This document shows, piece after piece, positions 18,255-26,854 of a DNA stretch of 64,000 bases; positions within the stretch are counted from its first letter, which is position 1, and each line of letters begins with the position of its first letter. Origin of the DNA: BJGO01 sp964640655 (GTDB taxonomy: Bacteria > Bacteroidota > Bacteroidia > Chitinophagales > UBA10324); NCBI GenBank assembly GCA_964640655.1, contig CAZXFT010000002.1, positions 135,389 through 199,388 of the forward strand, read 5' to 3'. A program made the position numbers and the translations under genes. Below the pieces are notes generated by a model. The model saw only the letters and a program-made list of their open reading frames with translations, did no database searches and had not been told where the DNA came from.

Positions 18255-19253
18255 GTGAACTACATAGGATCAAAACTAAAATTAGCTTCATTCATTTCTT
18301 CGGAGATAAAAAAAATCTGCGGCACATTGCAAAACAAAACCTATGCAGAACCTTTTGGTGGTACAGGTGCAGTTGCCAGAGTTCTTAAGGATAGATTTAA
18401 AAAGATGATAGTGAACGATGCTGAAGCATATGCTTATGTGTTGTTAAGACATTACATCGGTAACACGAAGTTCATAGACAGCAGAGAGAAAATACAGGAT
18501 TTAAATAGATTAACACCCGTTCAAGGATTTATATACAAGAACTATTGTGCAGGCAGTGGCAGTGGCAGAAATTATTTCACCGATAACAATGGAATGAAGA
18601 TAGATATCATGCGATTGCAGATTGAAAAATGGAAAGAGACGGTAAAAGTTTCAGAAGATGAATATTATCTGTTGCTGGCCTCTCTGTTGGAATGTGCCGA
18701 TGCACTGGCTAATACCGCATCGGTATACGGCGCATTTTTGAAACAGATAAAAAAGTCAGCATCAGCCTCATTACATCTTACTGATGCACCTTACATCGTA
18801 TGCAAAACAAAGACAGAAGTGTATCAAGAGGATGCCAATAGGCTCATCAAAAAAATTAAAGGTGATGTGTTGTATTTAGACCCGCCATACAATCAAAGGC
18901 AGTATGGAGCCAATTATCATTTGCTCAATACCATTGCACTATATGATAATTTTGTACCGCAGGGCAAAACTGGGCTTCGTCCCGAATACAGTCGCAGCGC
19001 GTATTGCAGCCGTACGCAGGTGTATGCAGCTTTTGATGAGTTGTTGTTCAATGCCGATTTTGAATTCATTTTTATCAGTTATAATAATGAAGGATTGTTG
19101 GATGAAGATGCGCTGAAGAAGATTTGCGAACAGTACGGCTCTTATAGGTTGATTAAAAAACCATATCAACGATTTCGTGCAGACAAAGCTGATGCGCGCC
19201 AACATAAGGCTTCGAGCACCGAAGAACACTTGCACGTATTGATTAAAAAGTGA
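18255..19253 (+). CDS. D12-class N6-adenine DNA methyltransferase
   Basis: Transfers a methyl group from SAM to adenine in a specific DNA site. The order of motifs is that of the D12 (alpha) class: motif X at the extreme N-terminus (NYIGSKLKL), motif I EPFGGTGAV (residues 32-40), a variable target-recognition region (about 60-190), and catalytic motif IV DPPY at 209-212 followed by NQRQY. Length 332 residues. The GTG start at 18255 is supported by the motif X position. The preceding gene is a likely cognate endonuclease; if that is wrong this would be an orphan methyltransferase. The recognition site cannot be read from sequence alone. Confidence 0.9.
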   Translation: MNYIGSKLKLASFISSEIKKICGTLQNKTYAEPFGGTGAVARVLKDRFKKMIVNDAEAYAYVLLRHYIGNTKFIDSREKIQDLNRLTPVQGFIYKNYCAGSGSGRNYFTDNNGMKIDIMRLQIEKWKETVKVSEDEYYLLLASLLECADALANTASVYGAFLKQIKKSASASLHLTDAPYIVCKTKTEVYQEDANRLIKKIKGDVLYLDPPYNQRQYGANYHLLNTIALYDNFVPQGKTGLRPEYSRSAYCSRTQVYAAFDELLFNADFEFIFISYNNEGLLDEDALKKICEQYGSYRLIKKPYQRFRADKADARQHKASSTEEHLHVLIKK

Positions 19254-19264
19254 TGGGCAAACAT

Positions 19265-19272
19265 TAAATTTG
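19265..19272 (+). promoter_or_regulatory. -7 promoter element (TAAATTTG) for frr
   Basis: Exact TAnnTTTG match in the short gap after the methyltransferase stop. It lies 27 bases before the ATG at 19300 and supports that start, since the longer TTG frame would begin inside the promoter. Confidence 0.55.
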
Positions 19273-19299
19273 CGCCTCAATAAAACACCAAACGAGTTT

Positions 19300-19860
19300 A
19301 TGCCTACCGTTCAACACTTTCTCGATGATGCGAAAAATCATATGGAGAAAACATTACAGCATTTAGAAAACGAATTGACTAAAGTTCGTGCAGGAAAAAT
19401 TTCTCCTTCGCTGCTTGATGGCATTTCAGTGGATTATTATGGCGCTCCAACTCCCATTAATCAGGTAGCGAATGTTTCTGTTGCAGACTCACGCACACTC
19501 ACTATTCAGCCCTGGGAAAAGAAAATGCTCGATGCCATTGAGCGTGCTATCATTGGCGCCAACATTGGTATTACTCCAATGAACGATGGCACTATGATTA
19601 AACTGTTTATGCCACCGCTCACTGAAGAGCGTCGTAAAGAGTTTGTGAAGAAAGCGCATCAGATCACAGAGCACGAACGTGTGGCTATTCGCAGCATTCG
19701 CCGCGATGCTATTGAACATATTAAAAAACTGAGTAAAGATTCGGTGCCCGAAGATGAAATTAAAACCGGGGAAACCAGAGTTCAGCAATTAACTGATAAA
19801 TACATTAGTATGATAGATAAACATCTCGAAGCAAAAGAAAAAGAAATTATGACTGTGTAA
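19300..19860 (+). CDS. frr: Ribosome recycling factor
   Basis: RRF splits post-termination ribosomes together with EF-G. From ATG 19300 the protein has 186 residues, the family's normal length. The helix KVRAGKISPSLLDGISVDYYG, the domain II region and the C-terminal helix are all recognisable. A TTG start at 19270 would add ten residues and overlap the promoter element, so it is rejected. It is followed by a strong hairpin terminator. Confidence 0.96.
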   Translation: MPTVQHFLDDAKNHMEKTLQHLENELTKVRAGKISPSLLDGISVDYYGAPTPINQVANVSVADSRTLTIQPWEKKMLDAIERAIIGANIGITPMNDGTMIKLFMPPLTEERRKEFVKKAHQITEHERVAIRSIRRDAIEHIKKLSKDSVPEDEIKTGETRVQQLTDKYISMIDKHLEAKEKEIMTV

Positions 19861-19880
19861 ATGGTTATCCTTATCAATAA

Positions 19881-19908
19881 AAAGGCGGCTGTTCAGCCGC
19901 CTTTTTTT
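19881..19908. terminator. Bidirectional terminator between frr and a T9SS gene
   Basis: A 10-bp stem AAAGGCGGCT / AGCCGCCTTT with a GTTC loop is flanked by A-runs and T-runs. It lies between convergent genes and can end both transcripts. Confidence 0.88.
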
Positions 19909-21802
19909 ATTCGCTTTTCACGAAGCGAATGATGCTTTGTTTTTGGTGTTCATCTTTAATATGCAGCTGATAGGTGCCGGGGCTGAGTGTTGAAACATCT
20001 ATGAAAGTAGTAGAACTTGATGTTTGTGAAATTATCAATCGTCCAAGTATATCAGAGATTTGAATGATATATGTGTTGTTGCCAGATAGTCCGTCGATAT
20101 ACAATAAATTATTGCAAGGATTAGGATAAACATGAACAGGAATCTGGAATAAGGTGCCAACAGAATTGAATATACTTACATTTAAGTAAGCGGTGTCGTT
20201 ACACACGCCATTGCTTTCTACTATTATTAGTTGTCCTGTAGTGTTGTCGTTCCAGGTGACACTAATGCTGTTGGTTGATTGCCCGTTGAGAATAGCACCG
20301 TTTGTAGCCGTCCAGTTGTAGGTGTTGCCTGTGTTTTGTGTCACAGAATAATTATAGTTCTGAAAGGCGTTTACATTCATAGGTCCGATGATTGGAGAGG
20401 TGTTTACAGCAGGAACCACACTTACATCAAGTTCGAGAGATGCGCCGCTGCATCCGTTGGAATCGGTAACGGTAACTGTAAATGTGCCGCTGTTGATAAC
20501 ATTAATAGCACTGGAAGTGCTGCCATTAGACCATTGATAATTCTGATATTCAGCCGTACTTAATATAATAGTGTCCCCACTACAAAATAAAGTGCTGCCA
20601 CTGCTGTTAATCACCGGTTCAGGGTTGTCGCTCTGTGTTATGGTTATTACATCCGAAGGACTATTACAGCCATTCAAATCATTTACCTCTACTTGATATT
20701 GGCCTGACTCGTACACTATAATGCTTTGAAGTGTATCGCCGGTGTTCCACAGATAACTTAATCCATCGCTGGCAGTAAGTATGGCACTGTCGCCACTACA
20801 AAAGGATAATGAAGTTGCTGTTAATGTTGGTCCTGCAAAAACGTTTACCTGAATAGTATCATAACAAATAGTATTGCCATCAGTAACTATTATGGAAGCA
20901 GAAACCGAAGAGGGTATATTGTATGTGATTGTTTGGGTTGTGTCTCCGGTGCTCCATTGATAGTTATAATCATTGCTGTAGTTATTAAATGGTACATCAT
21001 TGCTCCATAGGACACCATTTAACAAAGAACCGAAATTGTTATTACCGCTTTTATCGCTAACCAGAAAACCACTACCCTGATTGAAATCGAAGTATAAAGA
21101 CAATTGACTCTCTTCTGACGATTTTAGTTGACGATACATCTTGTCAACTATTTCCTGTTGCGAGAGCGAGCGCTTCCATATGCGCAGTTCATCCATCCAT
21201 CCACGTGTATAATAAGGATATGCAGTGTATTGATGACGGCCTATGTTTAAACTGTAATTGTTTTGTCCGAATGAAATTGTACCGGTGGTTTCAATTTCTA
21301 ATACTCCATTTATGTACAAACGGCGTATGTTGTTGTTCCCTGTATAGCAAAGGTGCACCCATTGTCCAAAGGCCGGATTCATATTTGGCCCGTAAATGAT
21401 ATTCATTGGTTGCGGATAAGGAGAGCCTTGTGCACGGAAACCACCGAAATAACTGTTTCCAACAAAATCAGGATAACGACCTAAAGCATACCAGCCAATT
21501 GTAGTGTCGGGGCCTTTAGATATTAGATAATAAAAACCGATAGTATCGGGCTTATACCAGCATTCAACGGTAAAAGACGTATCAATATTTAGTGAACTGT
21601 TATTCAATACGGCAATGTAGTCGTTGATTCCATCAAAACGAACGCTGTATCTGTTTTGGCGTTTGAGGGCCTTTATTGTAACCGGTTCTCCTTTGCACAC
21701 TGTCGTATCGGGCGTGGTAATCATAGACTCGCTGCAGTCTAGTTGTGCCTGTGAAGCAATGGAAATCAGTGTTAAGAGTAAAGTCAGATATTTTTTTATC
21801 AT
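19907..21802 (-). CDS. T9SS-sorted protein with LamG/ConA-like lectin domain
   Basis: A 631-residue exported protein. The signal peptide is KKYLTLLLTLISIASQAQ. A concanavalin A/LamG-type jelly-roll domain follows at about residues 50-245 (YSVRFDGINDYIAV, FTVECWYKPD, GWMDELRIWKRSLSQQEI). Several Ig/PKD-like repeats come next (SGQYQVEVNDLNGC, SGTFTVTVTDSNGC). The C-terminus is a T9SS sorting domain (VYPNPCNNLLYIDG, GRLIISQ, SPGTYQLHI). It is likely a surface adhesin or glycan binder; the ligand is not deducible. Its stop falls within the T-run of the shared terminator. Confidence 0.9.
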   Translation of the reverse strand: MIKKYLTLLLTLISIASQAQLDCSESMITTPDTTVCKGEPVTIKALKRQNRYSVRFDGINDYIAVLNNSSLNIDTSFTVECWYKPDTIGFYYLISKGPDTTIGWYALGRYPDFVGNSYFGGFRAQGSPYPQPMNIIYGPNMNPAFGQWVHLCYTGNNNIRRLYINGVLEIETTGTISFGQNNYSLNIGRHQYTAYPYYTRGWMDELRIWKRSLSQQEIVDKMYRQLKSSEESQLSLYFDFNQGSGFLVSDKSGNNNFGSLLNGVLWSNDVPFNNYSNDYNYQWSTGDTTQTITYNIPSSVSASIIVTDGNTICYDTIQVNVFAGPTLTATSLSFCSGDSAILTASDGLSYLWNTGDTLQSIIVYESGQYQVEVNDLNGCNSPSDVITITQSDNPEPVINSSGSTLFCSGDTIILSTAEYQNYQWSNGSTSSAINVINSGTFTVTVTDSNGCSGASLELDVSVVPAVNTSPIIGPMNVNAFQNYNYSVTQNTGNTYNWTATNGAILNGQSTNSISVTWNDNTTGQLIIVESNGVCNDTAYLNVSIFNSVGTLFQIPVHVYPNPCNNLLYIDGLSGNNTYIIQISDILGRLIISQTSSSTTFIDVSTLSPGTYQLHIKDEHQKQSIIRFVKSE

Positions 21803-21820
21803 ATGCTGTTGTAAGTTTTA

Positions 21821-22612
21821 TTATTTATTGTCGCCGTCAATCAGGTTGCCTAAACCGCCGAGTATACTGCCTTCTTCTCTGCTTTTGCTTGTGGCGAAGC
21901 GTAAGATACGTTCGGCTAACCTGCTGATGGGAATAGATTGAATCCAAACCTTGCCCGGACCAGTGAGCGTTGCAAAGAACACCCCTTCGCCTCCAAATAG
22001 CGTATTACGAATTCCACCGACAAATTCAATATCGTAATTTGTATTTGGTGTAAAGGCAACTATGCACCCGGTATCAATGCGAAGTTTTTCGCCGGGTCGA
22101 AGTTCTTTCTCCATAATGTAACCGCAAGAGTGTACGAAACATAAGCCGTCTCCTTCAAGTTTTTGCATAATGAATCCTTCACCACCAAAGAGCCCTGTAC
22201 CTAACCTACGTTGAAATTCAATTCCTATAGAAACGCCTTTTGCAGCACACAGGAAAGAGTCTTTCTGGCAAATCATCTTGCCATTGAGTTGAGCCAGGTT
22301 TAAAGGAATGATTTTACCGGGATATGGTGCTGCGAATATTATGCGACGCTTCATAGTTCCATAATTGGAGTAAGCTGTCATAAAGAGACTTTCGCCGGTT
22401 AGCAGTCTTTTTCCTGCTGATAGAACTTTTCCGAGCAGCCCGCTTTGTTGTTGCGAACCATCACCAAATATAGTCTCCATACGTATGTCTTCCTCCATAG
22501 TCATCATAGCACCGGCTTCGGCAACTGCGGTTTCTGTGGGTTCGAGTTCAATCTCTACGCACTGCATTTCTTCTCCAAGAATGCGATAGTCTATTTCGTG
22601 ATTTAAAGTCAT
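21821..22612 (-). CDS. TIGR00266/AIM24 family protein
   Basis: A 263-residue cytoplasmic protein of the TIGR00266 (AIM24-like) beta-sandwich family. Recognisable parts are EPTETAVAEAGAMMTME, the Gly-rich stretch around LLGKVLSAGKRLLTGES, LCFVHSCGYIMEKELRPGE and VGGIRNTLFGGEGVFFATL. The family resembles TRAP-like folds, but its biochemical role is not established. It is the last of three minus-strand genes with mscS and hbd, with a 26-base gap. Confidence 0.88.
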   Translation of the reverse strand: MTLNHEIDYRILGEEMQCVEIELEPTETAVAEAGAMMTMEEDIRMETIFGDGSQQQSGLLGKVLSAGKRLLTGESLFMTAYSNYGTMKRRIIFAAPYPGKIIPLNLAQLNGKMICQKDSFLCAAKGVSIGIEFQRRLGTGLFGGEGFIMQKLEGDGLCFVHSCGYIMEKELRPGEKLRIDTGCIVAFTPNTNYDIEFVGGIRNTLFGGEGVFFATLTGPGKVWIQSIPISRLAERILRFATSKSREEGSILGGLGNLIDGDNK

Positions 22613-22638
22613 TATTAATAATTGCTTACAAAGATGTG

Positions 22639-23499
22639 TTATGATGAGTAATCATAAAAACCTTTACCATTTTTTTTACCGTATCTTCCTTCATCAACTA
22701 ATTTTTGCTGTAATTGGCTTGGAGCAAATTGTGGTGCATGGTTCATTAACTCATACAGTGACTTGGTAACATTCAGATTTGCATCCACACCTATCAGGTC
22801 AATGAGTCTGAATGGGCCCATTTTAAACCCGCAGGATTCTAGAAGTATGTCAACTGTTTCAACATCAGCCATTCCTTCTTCTACTATCTTAATGGGTTCG
22901 GTATGATACATCTTGCCAATGCGGTTAACGATAAAGCCCGGACGGTCTTTAGCGCGAACGGGAACTTTGCCCAACTTGATACATAAGTCAAAAACACATT
23001 GAGCAGTTTCATTGGATGTAGTTGTGCTTTGCACCACCTCCACTAACTTCATCAGGAATGGTGGATTGAAAAAATGCATTCCGACTATTCTTTCAGGATT
23101 AGGAATTTCTTCTGCAATACTATTTACAGGTATTGATGAGGTGTTTGTGGCAAGTATGGTGTTCGTCCCGTTTGTTTCGTGTAATTGCCTGAAAAGATTT
23201 TGTTTCACTTCTTTATTTTCAACAATAGCTTCTATCACCACTTCTGCTCTAACTTGTTGAATGTCGTCCGTTGTTTTAATTAGAGATAAATAATTCAATT
23301 TATCCGCTTCGGTTATCTTGTTTTTTGAAACTGCAAAAGCAAGGTTTTTTTCAATTTGTTGCAAACCTTTACTTACATAGGCTCCTTCAATATCAAACAG
23401 AACAACTTTAAAACCGCTCTGAGCGCAAACTTGTGCAATACCGCTTCCCATGGTACCAGCACCGCACACACCAATTGTTTTTATGTCTTCAAGTTTCAC
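22639..23499 (-). CDS. hbd: 3-hydroxybutyryl-CoA dehydrogenase
   Basis: An NAD(P)-dependent dehydrogenase that interconverts 3-hydroxyacyl-CoA and acetoacetyl-CoA in fatty acid or butyrate metabolism. The 286-residue protein has the Rossmann loop GVCGAGTMGSGIAQ, the LATNTSSIPV segment, catalytic His in GMHFFNPP and the C-terminal dimer domain (GFIVNRI, GPFRLIDLIGVD). The length fits the single-function enzyme, not the large FadB/FadJ. It starts five bases after the mscS-type gene, so they share a transcript. Confidence 0.94.
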   Translation of the reverse strand: MKLEDIKTIGVCGAGTMGSGIAQVCAQSGFKVVLFDIEGAYVSKGLQQIEKNLAFAVSKNKITEADKLNYLSLIKTTDDIQQVRAEVVIEAIVENKEVKQNLFRQLHETNGTNTILATNTSSIPVNSIAEEIPNPERIVGMHFFNPPFLMKLVEVVQSTTTSNETAQCVFDLCIKLGKVPVRAKDRPGFIVNRIGKMYHTEPIKIVEEGMADVETVDILLESCGFKMGPFRLIDLIGVDANLNVTKSLYELMNHAPQFAPSQLQQKLVDEGRYGKKNGKGFYDYSS

Positions 23500-23504
23500 C
23501 GTTA

Positions 23505-24605
23505 TTAACTTTTATTTTTCATTTCTATGATTCGGGTAGCCTTTGCATATACACCACCGTGCCTGCATATAATGTCATCAATCTGAAAGTTCACCTTCTC
23601 CTTGTATTCCATAAAATTTCTGAACTCTATCTGATTGATGTTGTAAACCAGCGATAGTTCATAGCCATTATCTTTAAACTCGTTGAAGCAAACCACAAAA
23701 TCATTTTCAATAAACTCGGTGTTGAGCATAAAATCTGAAATCTTTTCAACAATTTTTTTTAATGACTCCGTTCCTGTTTCATAACCAAGTATGATAGTGG
23801 TATCAACATATCTATAGGTACGCATGGAAAGATTGTCCACGCTTGTTTCTACCATCATCTTATTCGGCAGTGTTACATATGTTTTATTGAAGGTGCGTAA
23901 GCGTGTACTGCGAAAGCCAATGTTTTCAACAGTTCCGGTAATATCATCAACTCTGACAATATCTCCTATTGCAAATGGTTTGTCCAGAAAGATGGTAATG
24001 GAAGCAAAAAGATTCTTCAGGCTTTCCTGTGCTGCCAATGCAATAGCCAAACCTCCAATACCTAACCCGGCTATTAGTGAGGCAATATTGACTTTAAAAA
24101 TGTTGCTAAGCACAGCAAACAAGGACACAACAACAATTATCACCTTTAATGAATCCTTTACAAATGGAACTAACATATCGTCCATTTTCGACTCTGTTTG
24201 TGTTGCGCGTTCTGCTATTAACACACCTATAAAATCAATGATGCGTAATACAAACCAAGTGAAACTAATGCCAAGCATTAGTTTTAGAATGTCAAAAAGG
24301 ACTTGGTTAAGATGAATGTCATTGAAGTCTATATCCCACTTGGCAGGGTAGTGCAACAGGTTTATGGCGAAACTGAAAATGATGAGCATCAGCATCCACT
24401 GTGCAGGTTCCAGAACCAACTCATTGAAGGTTTTTACTTTGTTCTCTTTAGAAAACCTTCGGAAAATGGTATAAACTGCTGAACCAAGTAATTTGGATAA
24501 ATAACGTTTGAATACAAAAACAAAAAGCATTAATCCCGCAACCCATAGCCAATCGTCTAAGGTGTTATCCAGGATTTTGATTTTTTCCAGTTCACTCATC
24601 TTCAT
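23505..24605 (-). CDS. MscS-family mechanosensitive ion channel
   Basis: An inner-membrane channel that releases solutes under hypo-osmotic tension. It has four probable membrane segments; the pore-lining helix contains AGLGIGGLAIALAAQESLKN, followed by the beta domain (IGDIVRVDDITGTVENIGF). ATG 24605 (MKMSELEK) is chosen because a TAnnTTTG element at 24620-24627 lies inside any longer frame. From there it is 366 residues. It is the first gene of the minus-strand unit with hbd and the AIM24-like gene. Confidence 0.92.
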   Translation of the reverse strand: MKMSELEKIKILDNTLDDWLWVAGLMLFVFVFKRYLSKLLGSAVYTIFRRFSKENKVKTFNELVLEPAQWMLMLIIFSFAINLLHYPAKWDIDFNDIHLNQVLFDILKLMLGISFTWFVLRIIDFIGVLIAERATQTESKMDDMLVPFVKDSLKVIIVVVSLFAVLSNIFKVNIASLIAGLGIGGLAIALAAQESLKNLFASITIFLDKPFAIGDIVRVDDITGTVENIGFRSTRLRTFNKTYVTLPNKMMVETSVDNLSMRTYRYVDTTIILGYETGTESLKKIVEKISDFMLNTEFIENDFVVCFNEFKDNGYELSLVYNINQIEFRNFMEYKEKVNFQIDDIICRHGGVYAKATRIIEMKNKS

Positions 24606-24619
24606 ATGAATATGTATTG

Positions 24620-24627
24620 CAAAAATA
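24620..24627 (-). promoter_or_regulatory. -7 promoter element (TATTTTTG) for the mscS-type gene
   Basis: Exact TAnnTTTG match on the minus strand, 14 bases before the ATG at 24605, and it decides that start over the longer frame. Confidence 0.55.
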
Positions 24628-24756
24628 GTTTGAAATAAAAATTGATAGATCATTGAACAGTTTATCGGTCAGCAGATGCAACTTGTGGGAAACAAGAATG
24701 AACTCTAACAGATAATAGACTGTCAGCGATTTAATTTAGCCACACCTAAAATTTTT

Positions 24757-25920
24757 ATGCTCGACGAATTTCTCTCTTCCCTTAGTGTACAGGATATAGT
24801 TGACCGCGATGCGCTCAGTCCCGATCAAATGGCAAATTGCATTCTCATTCACGAAACTGTAGTGCCTGATATTATGGGGGCACATATTGCAATTATTGGC
24901 ATTAAAGACGACAGAGGTTCGGTACGTAATAAGGGTTGTGCCAAAGCGCCTGACGCCATTCGCAAGCAGTTGTATCAAATGTATATGCCACATAAACATC
25001 TGAAGATTGTTGATTTGGGTAATTTGGAGAAAGGAGCCAAGCCACGTGACACCTATGTGGCTTTAAGTAAAATAGTAACTGAGCTGTTTCAGCATAAAAT
25101 TGTTCCCATCATCATTGGTGGTTCACACGATGTGAGTTATGGGCAGTATGGCGGCTATCAGGAATTTGGTAAGATGATCAATGTTGCTGTGGTTGATAGT
25201 TTCATCGACATACGTGAAAATGAAGAGCAAATCAATGCCGATAATTTTTTAATCAACTTACTTACTCATCAACCCAATTTCTTATTCAACTATAGTCAGT
25301 TGGCTTATCAGGTGCATTATGCCTCACCGATGACTATAGATACATTGGACAAGTTGTATTTTGATATGTATCGTTTGGGTAAGCTACGCGAAAACATACA
25401 TGCGGTAGAGCCATTGATGCGCGATACGGATATGGTGAGCTTCGACATCAGCGCTGTTCGTTTCAGCGATGCTCCGGGTAATGGCAATGCCACACCTAAC
25501 GGACTCACAGGTGAAGATGCCTGTCAGATAGCCCGTTATGCCGGACTCAGCGACCGCCTTAGCTCTTTTGGTCTTTATGAGGTTAATCCTGTAATGGATA
25601 ATCGCAACCAAACGTTAATGCTTGCTTCTCAGATGATATGGTATTTTATGGAAGGATTTGCTAATCGCAAAAAGCTGATACCAAAAGATAACGATGCCGA
25701 CTTCACTAAGTTTATTGTTCATCTGGCGGAGCATAATTATGAACTGGTGTTTTGGAAAAATGTGAAGCATGATATTTGGTGGATGGAAGTACCGGCAGGA
25801 CACAAGAGTAAAAGACCAAACAAAAAACATTTGATTCCCTGCACTTACGATGATTATCAGCAAGCCTGTCGCGAGGAACTTCCCGAACGCTGGCTGAAAA
25901 CACACGAGAAATTATCCTGA
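24757..25920 (+). CDS. Arginase-fold (ureohydrolase-like) protein with altered metal ligands
   Basis: A 387-residue protein with the arginase/agmatinase/formimidoylglutamase fold: GIKDDRGSVRNKGCAKAPDAIR near the N-terminus, IIIGGSHDVSYGQYGG (first His ligand kept) and NPVMDNRNQT near the C-terminus. Two other metal sites are changed. The usual DAHxD reads DSFID, so the His is Phe. The usual SxDxD reads SFDIS, so the second Asp is Ser. It probably cannot hold the dinuclear manganese centre in the normal way and may be a non-enzymatic or re-purposed paralogue. The C-terminal 80 residues are an extension beyond the fold. Confidence 0.82.
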   Translation: MLDEFLSSLSVQDIVDRDALSPDQMANCILIHETVVPDIMGAHIAIIGIKDDRGSVRNKGCAKAPDAIRKQLYQMYMPHKHLKIVDLGNLEKGAKPRDTYVALSKIVTELFQHKIVPIIIGGSHDVSYGQYGGYQEFGKMINVAVVDSFIDIRENEEQINADNFLINLLTHQPNFLFNYSQLAYQVHYASPMTIDTLDKLYFDMYRLGKLRENIHAVEPLMRDTDMVSFDISAVRFSDAPGNGNATPNGLTGEDACQIARYAGLSDRLSSFGLYEVNPVMDNRNQTLMLASQMIWYFMEGFANRKKLIPKDNDADFTKFIVHLAEHNYELVFWKNVKHDIWWMEVPAGHKSKRPNKKHLIPCTYDDYQQACREELPERWLKTHEKLS

Positions 25921-25934
25921 TTGCCCGGTAATAC

Positions 25935-26840
25935 GTGAGCGGTAAACTGCAAGCCCATTTGTTTTTATTCTTAGCCAACCTCATTTATGGGGTTAGCTTC
26001 ACCATTGCCAAAGATGTTGTACCGGTTTATGTTGGCCCCTTCGGAGCTATTGTTATCAGAGTTTCAGTGTCGCTATTATTATTTGCACTTTCGTATTTCA
26101 TATTTATTCGCGAAAAAATTTACCGCCGCGATTTAATACTCATTGCTGCCTGCGGGCTATTTGGAGTAGCACTAAATCAATTACTCTTTTTCAAAGGCTT
26201 GTCCATTACCACACCCATCAATGCGGCATTAATAATGACAACTACACCCATAATGGTTGTTTTGATTTCCTATTTCACCGGTCGTGATTATATGAACCTG
26301 TGGCGCGTTGTAGGTATTCTATTAGGTGTGTGTGGCGCACTTACAATTATATTATATGGTAAGGATGTTTCATTTACCGGTGGCCGCAGATTCGGAGATT
26401 TGTGCATTTTCATAAATGCGGCTTCCTACGCAGTGTATATAGTCATTGTAAAGCCTTTGATGTTCAGGTATCATCCGATTACCATCATCACACTTGTTTT
26501 TTTGTTTGGAAGTTTTATTGTATGGCCAATTGGATATTCTGAGTTTATCGAAATCGACTGGCATCTGATGCCACAGATGATATTACTTGAACTGGCATTC
26601 ATTGTTTTAGCAACTACCTTCCTTGCTTATCTGTTCAATATTCTTGCTATGAAACACGCCTCACCGGGTGTGGTAGGTATTTATATTTATTCGCAGCCAG
26701 CAATAGCAACCATGTTTGCATTACTAATGCAAAAAGATACGTTCAGTTGGGAAAAGATGTTGGCTACGCTGATGATTTTTACTGGAGTTTACCTGGTCAG
26801 CTTTGCAGGTAAAAAACATACAACACAGCTTGCTAAATAG
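25935..26840 (+). CDS. EamA/DMT-family transporter
   Basis: A 301-residue inner-membrane protein with ten predicted helices in two EamA repeats (first: LANLIYGVSFTIAK; second: INAASYAVYIVIVKPL), typical of drug/metabolite transporters. The substrate cannot be read from sequence. The start is a GTG 14 bases after the arginase-like gene; it is the only start that includes the first helix. yicC follows closely, so these genes may be one transcript. Confidence 0.9.
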   Translation: MSGKLQAHLFLFLANLIYGVSFTIAKDVVPVYVGPFGAIVIRVSVSLLLFALSYFIFIREKIYRRDLILIAACGLFGVALNQLLFFKGLSITTPINAALIMTTTPIMVVLISYFTGRDYMNLWRVVGILLGVCGALTIILYGKDVSFTGGRRFGDLCIFINAASYAVYIVIVKPLMFRYHPITIITLVFLFGSFIVWPIGYSEFIEIDWHLMPQMILLELAFIVLATTFLAYLFNILAMKHASPGVVGIYIYSQPAIATMFALLMQKDTFSWEKMLATLMIFTGVYLVSFAGKKHTTQLAK

Positions 26841-26854
26841 CTGTAATATTGACT

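Noticed and set aside
17578..19264. Insertion sequence or integrase-borne island around the methyltransferase
   Set aside because: No transposase, integrase, terminal inverted repeats or target duplication could be seen at either edge.
21624..21941. Plus-strand frame across the start of the T9SS lectin gene
   Set aside because: Antisense to the signal peptide and start of a well-supported gene; no own features.
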